From Schlegelella_A sp036272325 (GTDB lineage: Bacteria > Pseudomonadota > Gammaproteobacteria > Burkholderiales > Burkholderiaceae_C), in contig DATAYY010000166.1 of NCBI GenBank assembly GCA_036272325.1, positions 1-64,000 of the forward strand: a stretch of DNA of 64,000 nucleotides. Reading direction: 5' to 3'. Positions 51,078 through 58,388 of this stretch are shown in pieces. The notes beneath the pieces are model-generated. The model saw only the letters and a program-made list of their open reading frames with translations, was not told where the DNA came from and did not search any database. Each line of letters opens with the position of its first letter. The first letter of the stretch is position 1. Made by a program: the position numbers and the translations under genes.

Positions 51078-51910
51078 ACCTTCGCGATTGGCGCCAGCGC
51101 GTCGAAGTCGGCGTCGCGCTTGGCCTTCCACGCCGCGATCGCCGCCGCCATCTCGGCGGTGTCGAAGATCGCGCTCTGCAGCAGCGCCATCTGCTGCAGC
51201 GCCGAGGCGGTCGAATGGTCGCGCGCGTGGTTGAGCGCAAGCTTGGTGCCGGCGATCGCGAGCGGCGACTTCGCGGCGATCGCCAACGCCAGCGCGAGCG
51301 CCCGCTCGACGAGCGCTGCGGAGTCGGCGAGCACCTCGTTGACGAGCCCGACCGCGAGCGCTCGCTCGGCACCGACCCGCTCGCCGGTGTATGCCATCTC
51401 GCGCGCGACGCCTTGCGGCACGATCTTCGGCAACCGCTGCAGGACGCCGAGGTCGGCCGCCATGCCGATCGAGATCTCCTGCACGGTGAAGAACGCGTCG
51501 GCGCTGCAGAGTCGGATGTCGCACGCCGTCGCGAGATCGAGCGCGCCGCCGATGCAACCGCCCTGGATCGCGCAGACGATCGGAAAGCGCGCCTCGTCGA
51601 GCGCGGTGAAGCAATCCATCAGCTTCCTGAGCGACTCCTGGAAGCTCAGCCGCTCGCGCGGCGTCGTCGCTGCGAGCGCGAGGTCGCTGCCGGCGAAGAC
51701 GTCGAGCGACATGCCGGCGGAGAAGTGCTTGCCGGTCGACGAGATCACCAGCGCCCGCGTCTGGCCGGCATCGCTCAGCGCGCGCACCGCGTCGCGCAGG
51801 GCGGGGAAGAACTCCGGCGTCATCGTGTTCATCCGCTCGGGGTGATTGAGCTGCAGATGGGCGACGCCGCGATCGTGCGACAGTGCGAAGAAATCGGAGG
51901 GCTCGTTCAT
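51074..51910 (-). CDS. crotonase-family protein, dienoyl-CoA-isomerase-like
   Basis: A 278-residue enoyl-CoA hydratase/isomerase superfamily member. The oxyanion-hole segments are ISSTGKHFSAGMSLDVFAG and IQGGCIGGALDLATACDIRL. The active-site tract VQEISIGMAADLGVLQRLPK matches delta(3,5)-delta(2,4)-dienoyl-CoA isomerases (ECH1), with the Glu and Asp in place. A role in breakdown of unsaturated fatty acids is inferred. ATG 51910 overlaps the divergent hydrolase's alternative start, leaving almost no shared promoter space. Confidence 0.9.
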   Translation of the reverse strand: MNEPSDFFALSHDRGVAHLQLNHPERMNTMTPEFFPALRDAVRALSDAGQTRALVISSTGKHFSAGMSLDVFAGSDLALAATTPRERLSFQESLRKLMDCFTALDEARFPIVCAIQGGCIGGALDLATACDIRLCSADAFFTVQEISIGMAADLGVLQRLPKIVPQGVAREMAYTGERVGAERALAVGLVNEVLADSAALVERALALALAIAAKSPLAIAGTKLALNHARDHSTASALQQMALLQSAIFDTAEMAAAIAAWKAKRDADFDALAPIAKV

Positions 51911-51926
51911 GGCGGCAGGGCAAGCG

Positions 51927-52787
51927 ATGGACCGGACGATTCGAACCCGCGACGGCCTCGATCTGCATCGACGCAACTGGCCGTCCGGGGGCGCCAGGGG
52001 GACGATTGTCATCGTCCACGGCCTCGGCGAGCACATCGGCCGCTATGCGCGTGTCGCCGAGCGGCTGAATGCAAGCGGCTGGAGCGTCGTCGGCTACGAC
52101 CAACGCGGTCACGGCGCGAGCCCTGGCGAGCGCGGCCGCCTTGCCGCCAGCGACGACTTCCTGGCCGACCTCGCGGCGCTGCTCGACGACGTGCGGCGCG
52201 ATCCCGAGGGCCCGCTCGTCGTGCTCGGCCACAGCCTGGGTGGACTCGTTGCCGCGCGCTTCGTCGCCGGCGGCCTGGAGACGCCGCAGCCGAGGTGGCA
52301 GCGCGACGTCGACGCTCTCGTCCTGTCGTCGCCGGCGCTCGACGTCGGCTTGTCGGCGATTCAGCGCGGCCTGCTGGCGACGCTCGGCGCGGCGGCGCCG
52401 AACCTCGGCGTCGGCACCGGTCTCTCCCCGGCCGGTCTCTGCCGTGACCCGAAGGTGGTCGCCGCCTACCGCGCCGACCCGCTCGTGCACGACCGGATCG
52501 CGCCGCGCCTGGCGCGCTTCCTCGCCGACGCCGGCCCGGAGGTGCTCGCGCTGGCGCCGCGCTGGCGGGTGCCGACGCTTCTGCTCTATGCCGGCGCGGA
52601 TCGCCTGGTGGTCCCGGCGGGAAGCGCAGCCTTTGCCCGCGTCGCCCCGCGCGATGTCGTCACCGTGCGCGAATACCCGACGCTCTTCCACGAGATCTTC
52701 AACGAACCCGAGCGCGAAGAAGTGCTTTCGGCGCTCGCCGACTGGCTCGATACACTGACCGTCTCCCCGACGAGGAGCCCACGATGA
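51927..52787 (+). CDS. alpha/beta hydrolase, monoacylglycerol-lipase-like
   Basis: A 286-residue serine hydrolase. It shows the family's IVIVHGLGEHIGRYARVAE, SVVGYDQRGHGASPGERG, nucleophile elbow VVLGHSLGGLVAARF, and the catalytic His in YPTLFHEIFNEPEREEVL. This matches lysophospholipase/monoglyceride lipases. ATG 51927 is preceded by CAGGGCAAGCG, a weak ribosome-binding site; ATG 51909 is possible. It overlaps the M20 peptidase by 4 nt. Confidence 0.9.
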   Translation: MDRTIRTRDGLDLHRRNWPSGGARGTIVIVHGLGEHIGRYARVAERLNASGWSVVGYDQRGHGASPGERGRLAASDDFLADLAALLDDVRRDPEGPLVVLGHSLGGLVAARFVAGGLETPQPRWQRDVDALVLSSPALDVGLSAIQRGLLATLGAAAPNLGVGTGLSPAGLCRDPKVVAAYRADPLVHDRIAPRLARFLADAGPEVLALAPRWRVPTLLLYAGADRLVVPAGSAAFARVAPRDVVTVREYPTLFHEIFNEPEREEVLSALADWLDTLTVSPTRSPR

Positions 52788-54283
52788 ACGCCCGCGACCC
52801 ACTGCAACCGATCCACAAAGACGAGGCCGAAGCGCTCGGCCGCTTCGCCGCGCGCGTCTGGGACGACGAGATCGTTCCCCAGATCACGAAGTACATCGAG
52901 GTTCCGGCCAAGAGCCCGATGTTCGACGCCGATTGGCGCGAGCACGGCTTCATCGATCGCGTCGTTCGCGATGCCGCCGCATGGGTCGAGCGCCAGCAGG
53001 TGCAGGGGTTGAAGCTCGAGGTCGTTCGCCTCGAAGGCCGCACGCCGGTCATCTTCTTCGACGTTCCGGCGACGCGCCCGGGCGGCAACGATGCCGATGC
53101 CGGCACGATCTGCCTCTACGGCCACCTCGACAAGCAGCCCGAGTTCAACGGCTGGAAGGCGGGCTTCGGCCCGTGGACGCCGCGCTTCGAGAACGGCCTG
53201 CTCTATGGCCGCGGCGGCGCCGACGACGGCTATGCGATCTACGCCGCGATCACCGCGATCAAGTCGCTCGACCTGCAAGGCATCGCGCGGCCGCGCTGCG
53301 TCGGCCTGATCGAGACCTGCGAGGAGAGCGGCTCGCCCGACCTGCCGTTCTACGTCGATGCGCTGCGCGACCGGCTCGGCGCGATCCAACTCGTCGTCTG
53401 CCTCGACAGCGGCGCCGGCAACTACGACCAGCTCTGGCTGACGACGAGCCTGCGCGGCAACATCACCGGAACGCTGAAGGTCGAGATCCTGACCGAGGGC
53501 GTGCACTCGGGCGACGCGAGCGGGTTGGTACCGTCGAGCTTTCGCATCCTGCGTCAGGTGCTCGACCGCCTCGAGGATGCAAAGACCGGCAGGCTCCTGC
53601 CCGAGAGCTTCTACTGCGCGATTCCGGCCGAGCGGATCGAGCAGGCGAAGGCGACCGCGAAGATCCTCGGCGACGAGGTCTGGAAGCGCTTTCCGTGGGC
53701 GTGCGGTGCCAGCGGCGGCCCGACGCTGCCGACGACGACCGATCCGGTCGAGGCGCTCGTCAACCGCACCTGGCGGCCGACGCTCTCGGTCACCGGCGTC
53801 GACGGAATCCCGGCGCTGAAGGATGCCGGCAACGTGCTCAGGCCCTACACCGCGTTCAAGCTCAGCCTGCGCACGCCGCCGCTCGTCGACGGCAACGTCG
53901 CCGCGCAGGCGCTGAAGACGCTGCTCGAGGACAACGCGCCGTACAACGCGAAGGTCACGTTCTGCACCGACGGCAGGCCGGGCCACGAAGTCGACGCGTC
54001 GGGCGCTTCGGGCTGGAATGCGCCGAGCCTCGCGCCGTGGCTCGAGGGCGCGCTGCACGCGGCGTCGCAGGCGCAGTTCGGCGCGCCGTGCGGCTTCATC
54101 GGTCAGGGCGGGACGATCCCGCTGATGGCGATGCTGCAGCGGAGCTTCCCGAAGGCGCAGATGATGGTCTGCGGTGTCCTCGGTCCGAAGAGCAACGCGC
54201 ATGGACCGAACGAGTTCCTGCACGTGCCGTACGGCAAGAAACTGACCGCGGCGGTCGCGCAGGTCATGGCCGCCTCTCCCTGA
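52784..54283 (+). CDS. M20-family zinc peptidase
   Basis: A 499-residue dipeptidase/carboxypeptidase-like enzyme. Metal ligands and neighbours are LYGHLDKQPEFNGWKAG (His-x-Asp), GRGGADDGYAIYAAITAIK (bridging Asp), IETCEESGSPDLPFYVDAL (Glu-Glu), LVVCLDSGAGN and KSNAHGPNEFLHV (C-terminal His). A lid/dimerisation domain is inserted from about residue 225 to 330. No signal peptide; probably cytoplasmic. Substrate unknown. Confidence 0.92.
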   Translation: MNARDPLQPIHKDEAEALGRFAARVWDDEIVPQITKYIEVPAKSPMFDADWREHGFIDRVVRDAAAWVERQQVQGLKLEVVRLEGRTPVIFFDVPATRPGGNDADAGTICLYGHLDKQPEFNGWKAGFGPWTPRFENGLLYGRGGADDGYAIYAAITAIKSLDLQGIARPRCVGLIETCEESGSPDLPFYVDALRDRLGAIQLVVCLDSGAGNYDQLWLTTSLRGNITGTLKVEILTEGVHSGDASGLVPSSFRILRQVLDRLEDAKTGRLLPESFYCAIPAERIEQAKATAKILGDEVWKRFPWACGASGGPTLPTTTDPVEALVNRTWRPTLSVTGVDGIPALKDAGNVLRPYTAFKLSLRTPPLVDGNVAAQALKTLLEDNAPYNAKVTFCTDGRPGHEVDASGASGWNAPSLAPWLEGALHAASQAQFGAPCGFIGQGGTIPLMAMLQRSFPKAQMMVCGVLGPKSNAHGPNEFLHVPYGKKLTAAVAQVMAASP

Positions 54284-54470
54284 AGCGCGGCGCGCCTGGA
54301 CACGGCGCAGCCGGTCGACACCGGGCGCCCGCCGGCAGCCTCGGAGCTTTACGCGCGCTCGCCGCTTCGCCCCCGCGAACGCGGGATTAACGCCAGGCGC
54401 GCTCGTCTCAGAATCGTCCTCACACAACATGACTGCGCGGGCGTTCGTGCAGCGGTCCAAAGGAGGACAC

Positions 54471-55319
54471 ATGCTCTCGATCCAACGCTTGGGCGTTGCC
54501 CTCGCCGCTACGTTCGCCACCGGCGCCGCGCTGGCGCAGGTCGTCATCATCCCCGACACGGCGCTGACCCCCAGCCAAGGGCTTTACAGCAACGCGTTCG
54601 GCACCTTGATGGTGACCACCGACGGCGGCAATGCTGCCAACGTCGGCGATCCCTCGGGCCGCAACGACGACGGCTTCCGCGGCCCGATCCCGTTCGGGTA
54701 CACGCTGACCAACTTCTTCGGCCAGGACTACACCGATTTCTTCCTCAACAACAACGGCAACATCACCTTCGGCGCCGGTCTGGCGGCGTTCACGCCCAAC
54801 GGACCGCAGGGCGCCACGCAGCCGGTGATCGCCCCGTTCTTCGGCGACGTCGACACGCGCGGGGCGAACAGCGGCCTGGTCTACTACAACACCTCGATCC
54901 CGAACGAGACCATCATCACCTGGGACCACGTCGGCTACTTCGGCGCTCATGACGACAAGCTCGATACCTTCCAACTCGTGGTGCGTGGCCCGAACTTCGT
55001 GATCCCGGCGGGCGAGGGCCAGATCGGCTTCTTCTGGACCACCATGCAGTGGGAGACTGGCGACGCCAGCGGTGGCAGCGGCGGCTTCGGCGGCACGCCG
55101 GCGGCGGTCGGCTTCGGTGACGGCCAGAGCAACGGCTTCGTGCTGCAAGGCTCGACCGCGAACGGCATCGCCAGTGTCGTCAACGACGAGATGATCTGGT
55201 TCAACATCAACACTCAGGGCCAGCCGGTCACGATCCTTCCCGAACCGGAGACCTATGCGCTGATGCTCGCCGGTCTCGCTCTGCTGGGCGCGGCGGCACG
55301 GCGCCGGCGCCAGGGCTGA
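54471..55319 (+). CDS. nidogen-like PEP-CTERM exported protein
   Basis: A 282-residue exported protein. The signal peptide is RLGVALAATFATGAALAQ. Residues ~70-235 resemble a NIDO domain (FFGQDYTDFFLNNNGNITFG, QPVIAPFFGDVDTRG, TITWDHVGYFG-like, GQIGFFWTTMQWE). The C-terminus is a PEP-CTERM tag: LPEPETYALMLAGLALLG followed by RRRR. Exosortase would cut at the tag and help deposit it at the surface or in exopolysaccharide. A perfect AGGAGG at 54461-54466 fixes the ATG. Neither exosortase nor EPS genes are nearby. The 187 bases upstream show nothing else certain. Confidence 0.9.
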   Translation: MLSIQRLGVALAATFATGAALAQVVIIPDTALTPSQGLYSNAFGTLMVTTDGGNAANVGDPSGRNDDGFRGPIPFGYTLTNFFGQDYTDFFLNNNGNITFGAGLAAFTPNGPQGATQPVIAPFFGDVDTRGANSGLVYYNTSIPNETIITWDHVGYFGAHDDKLDTFQLVVRGPNFVIPAGEGQIGFFWTTMQWETGDASGGSGGFGGTPAAVGFGDGQSNGFVLQGSTANGIASVVNDEMIWFNINTQGQPVTILPEPETYALMLAGLALLGAAARRRRQG

Positions 55320-55344
55320 AGCGCACGGTGCGCATGGGCATCGG

Positions 55345-55372
55345 AGGGGCGCTGCGGCGCCCCTTCTCCTTG
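55345..55372 (+). terminator. hairpin after the PEP-CTERM gene
   Basis: Perfect 8-bp inverted repeat AGGGGCGC / GCGCCCCT with a TGCG tetraloop, followed by a pyrimidine-rich TCTCCTTG. It lies 25 bases past the stop and before the convergent flavoprotein gene, so it may serve both strands. Confidence 0.65.
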
Positions 55373-55392
55373 GCACGGCGCGGTCGCCCGGC

Positions 55393-57084
55393 TCACGCAC
55401 GCGTCGTCGCAGACGCAAGCAACGCGCGCGACAGCGCCTCGGCGGACTCGATGCCGTCGACCGCTGCCGACATGATCCCGCCGGCATAGCCCGCGCCCTC
55501 GCCGGCAGGAAAGAGACCGCGCACGTTGAGGCTCTGGCGATCGCGGCCGCGCGTGATGCGCAGCGGCGATGACGTCCGCGTCTCGACGCCGGTCATCACC
55601 GCGTCGGGTCGCGCGAAGCCGGCGATCTGGCCGTCGAACGCCGGCAGCGCCTCGCGGATCGCCTCGAGCGCGAACGCGGGCAGCGCCGGAGCTTCGGGCG
55701 AGCCGAAGTCCGTCAGCGTCACGCCCGGGCGATAGGACGGCTGAATGTCGCCGAAGCTGCGCGAGGCGCGGCGGGCGAGGAAATCGCCGACGAGTTGCCC
55801 CGGTGCGCAGTAGCCGCCGCCGCCGAGCGTGTAGGCGCGCGCCTCCCAATGGCGTTGGAAGGCGATGCCCGCGAGCGGGTCGGCCGCGGCGCCGAAATCT
55901 GCCGGCGCAATGCCGACGACGATGCCGGCGTTGGCGTTGCGCTCGTTGCGCGAGTACTGGCTCATGCCGTTGGTGACGACGCGCTCGGGCTCCGACGTCG
56001 CGGCGACGACAGTGCCGCCCGGGCACATGCAGAAGCTGTAGACCGAGCGGCCGTTGTTCGCGTGGTGGACGAGCCGGTAGTCGGCGGCGCCGAGCAGCGG
56101 ATGGCCGGCAGCGGCGCCGTAGCGGGCACGGTCGACCAGCGACTGCGGATGCTCGATCCGAAAGCCGATCGAGAACGGCTTCGCTTCGACGTGGACGCCG
56201 CGCGCGTGCAGCATCGCAAAGGTGTCGCGCGCGCTGTGGCCGGGTGCGACGATGACGTGCTCGGCCGAGATCTCCTCGCGCAGCGGCGACGCGCCCACCC
56301 CGGCCGCGGCTGCGTGCTCGATGACGACGCCACGCAGCGCGCCGTCTTCGATCCGCAGGTCGACGATGCGCGCGCCGAAGCGGACCTCGCCGCCGAGCCG
56401 CTCGATCTCATGGCGCATCCGCTCGACGACAGCGACGAGGCGGAAGGTGCCGATGTGCGGCTTGGCGACCCAGAGGATCTCCTCAGGCGCGCCGGCGCGA
56501 ACGAATTCGTCGAGGACCTTGCGGGCGAGGTGACGCGGATCGCTGATCTGGCTCCAGAGCTTGCCGTCGGAAAAGGTTCCCGCGCCGCCTTCGCCGAACT
56601 GCACGTTCGACTCGGGATCGAGGACGCCGCGCCGCCAGAGGCCCCAGGTGTCGCGCGTGCGTTCGCGCACGGCGCGGCCGCGCTCGAGGACGATCGGACG
56701 AAAGCCGCCCTGGGCGAGGACGAGTGCGGCGAAGATGCCGCACGGTCCGAAGCCGACGACGAGCGGCCGCGGCCGGCCGGTTGTCGCCAGGTCGGCGGGT
56801 GCGTGCGCGGCGGGCCGATAGCGAGTGTCCGGCGCTTCGCGCACGTGCGGGTCGCCGCGATGGCGGGAGAGGACCTCCACTTCATCGGCGACTTCGCAGT
56901 CGACGGTGTAGACGGCGACGATGCGCGCTTTCTTGCGCGCATCGTGACCGCGCCGAAAGACCGTGATCGAGCGCAGCGCTTCGTCGGCGATGCCGAGCTT
57001 GGTGATGATCGCGCTGCGCAGCGCCGCCTCGGGATGCTCGAGCGGCAGGCGCAGGTCGGTCAGGCGGATCATGGGCGAAGGCAC
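55393..57084 (-). CDS. FAD-dependent dehydrogenase (COG2509 family)
   Basis: A 563-residue flavoprotein. After an N-terminal ~90-residue ferredoxin-like region (MIRLTDLRLPLEHPEAALRS) comes the Rossmann motif LVVGFGPCGIFAALVLAQGG, the family signature NVQFGEGGAGTFSDGKLWSQ, IVAPGHSARDTFAMLHARGV, and a closing FAD motif GLFPAGEGAGYAGGIMSAAV. Its physiological reaction is unknown. ATG 57084 or 57072 (MIRLTD) could be the start. It follows amgK on the same strand after 42 bases, where murU would usually be found. Confidence 0.9.
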   Translation of the reverse strand: MPSPMIRLTDLRLPLEHPEAALRSAIITKLGIADEALRSITVFRRGHDARKKARIVAVYTVDCEVADEVEVLSRHRGDPHVREAPDTRYRPAAHAPADLATTGRPRPLVVGFGPCGIFAALVLAQGGFRPIVLERGRAVRERTRDTWGLWRRGVLDPESNVQFGEGGAGTFSDGKLWSQISDPRHLARKVLDEFVRAGAPEEILWVAKPHIGTFRLVAVVERMRHEIERLGGEVRFGARIVDLRIEDGALRGVVIEHAAAAGVGASPLREEISAEHVIVAPGHSARDTFAMLHARGVHVEAKPFSIGFRIEHPQSLVDRARYGAAAGHPLLGAADYRLVHHANNGRSVYSFCMCPGGTVVAATSEPERVVTNGMSQYSRNERNANAGIVVGIAPADFGAAADPLAGIAFQRHWEARAYTLGGGGYCAPGQLVGDFLARRASRSFGDIQPSYRPGVTLTDFGSPEAPALPAFALEAIREALPAFDGQIAGFARPDAVMTGVETRTSSPLRITRGRDRQSLNVRGLFPAGEGAGYAGGIMSAAVDGIESAEALSRALLASATTRA

Positions 57085-57126
57085 TTGGGTCGATTGTCGC
57101 GACCGCCGCCCTCGCGAGCTCGGCCT

Positions 57127-58194
57127 TCAGTGGAACGCGTCGATCGTCGTCGCGCCCATCAGCGGCTCGAGCACGCGGGCGAGCGGCCGCAGCGCCTCGT
57201 AGCGTGCCGCGACCTTATGGGCGTAGGCGAAGAAGCGCGGCAGGTCCGCACAGTACGCGGGCTTGCCGTCGCGGTGCTTGAGGCGCGAAAAGATGCCGAG
57301 CACCTTGAGGTGGCGCTGCAGTCCGATCCATTCGACGCTGCGCCAGAAGTCGCCGAAGTCGGCCGGCACCGGCAACGCGGCCTTGCGCGCCGCTTCCCAG
57401 TAGCGGATCGCCCAGTCGAGCTCGTGCTCCTCGTCCCACGAGAGGAACGCGTCGCGCAGCAGTGAGGCGAGGTCGTAGGCGATCGGCCCGCGGACGGCGT
57501 CCTGAAAGTCGAGGATGCCGGGGTTCGGATCGGCAACCATGAGGTTGCGCGGCATCCAGTCGCGATGGACAGCGACGACGGGCTGCGCGAGCGCCGAAGC
57601 GACGAGGGCGTCCGAAGCGGTGCGCCAGACGCCGAATTCGGCCGCGCCCCACGTGGCACCGCATTCGCGCGCCACGCACCACTCGGGAAAGAGCTCGAGC
57701 TCGCGACGAAGCAGCGCGTCGTCGTACGGCGGCAGCGCATCGCCGGGCACTCTCCGCTGCCAGACGACGAGGGCGGCGATCGCGTCGCGCATCAGGCGAT
57801 CGGCGCGCCCGAGGTCGCCCGTCGTCTGCGCCTCTTGCAGCGCGGCGAGATAGAGCTCGTTGCCGAGATCGTCGAGGAGAAGAAAGCCGCGCTCGATGTC
57901 GGCCGCGATGACGCGGGGTGCGTGCAGCCCGGCCGTCGCGATCAGGCCGGCGACGTGGACGAAGGGGCGCACGTCCTCGCGCGGCGGCGGCGCGTCCATG
58001 ACGATGACGCTGCCGCCATCGCTGCGGTCGGCGCGGAAGTAACGGCGAAAGCTCGCGTCGCTTGATGCTGCCCGCAAGGTCGAGGCGGCGACCCTGTGGC
58101 GGCGGCCGACCTCGGCCAGCCAGGCGCGGAATGCATCGCCACGTGCCGGATCGCTCCAGGTGATGTCGGCGGCAGGCGAGGAAGGCGGGGTCAA
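57127..58194 (-). CDS. amgK: anomeric MurNAc/GlcNAc kinase AmgK
   Basis: A 355-residue aminoglycoside-phosphotransferase-fold kinase. The catalytic loop is VAVHRDWMPRNLMVADPN and the metal-binding segment ILDFQDAVRGPIAYDLASLL, followed by RDAFLSW. AmgK phosphorylates MurNAc and GlcNAc at C1 in the peptidoglycan-recycling route that feeds MurU and bypasses the fosfomycin-sensitive step. Its place divergent from lptD is conserved in pseudomonads and betaproteobacteria. The partner murU is not next to it here. The ~195-base divergent region holds GATAAT (58241-58246) and, on the minus strand, TAGAAT (58254-58249) as possible -10 boxes. Confidence 0.9.
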   Translation of the reverse strand: MTPPSSPAADITWSDPARGDAFRAWLAEVGRRHRVAASTLRAASSDASFRRYFRADRSDGGSVIVMDAPPPREDVRPFVHVAGLIATAGLHAPRVIAADIERGFLLLDDLGNELYLAALQEAQTTGDLGRADRLMRDAIAALVVWQRRVPGDALPPYDDALLRRELELFPEWCVARECGATWGAAEFGVWRTASDALVASALAQPVVAVHRDWMPRNLMVADPNPGILDFQDAVRGPIAYDLASLLRDAFLSWDEEHELDWAIRYWEAARKAALPVPADFGDFWRSVEWIGLQRHLKVLGIFSRLKHRDGKPAYCADLPRFFAYAHKVAARYEALRPLARVLEPLMGATTIDAFH

Positions 58195-58388
58195 GGGCGG
58201 GCGGGAGGCGCGTTGGAGGCCAGGCGGGCAACGCCTCGTGGATAATCGATTCTACAAATCGGCGCCGCTTGGGCATCGCGCACGCGACGCGGTCATTGTC
58301 GGGCGCCTCTCATGCGCGAGCCGGCACCGCGCCTTCCCCTGCACCCCGGGTCGCCCGGCGCGGGTGCGATTCCAGGTTCAGTGGACGA

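Noticed and set aside
48952..51372. A minus-strand open frame of about 800 codons opposite the channel and DUF938 genes.
   Set aside because: No domain or signal; residue bias matches an antisense shadow of two confidently assigned genes.
58201..58260. Possible divergent promoters (GATAAT on plus, TAGAAT on minus) between amgK and lptD.
   Set aside because: The -10-like boxes are suggestive in this GC-rich background, but no well-spaced -35 element was found for either direction, so they are not listed as a promoter feature.
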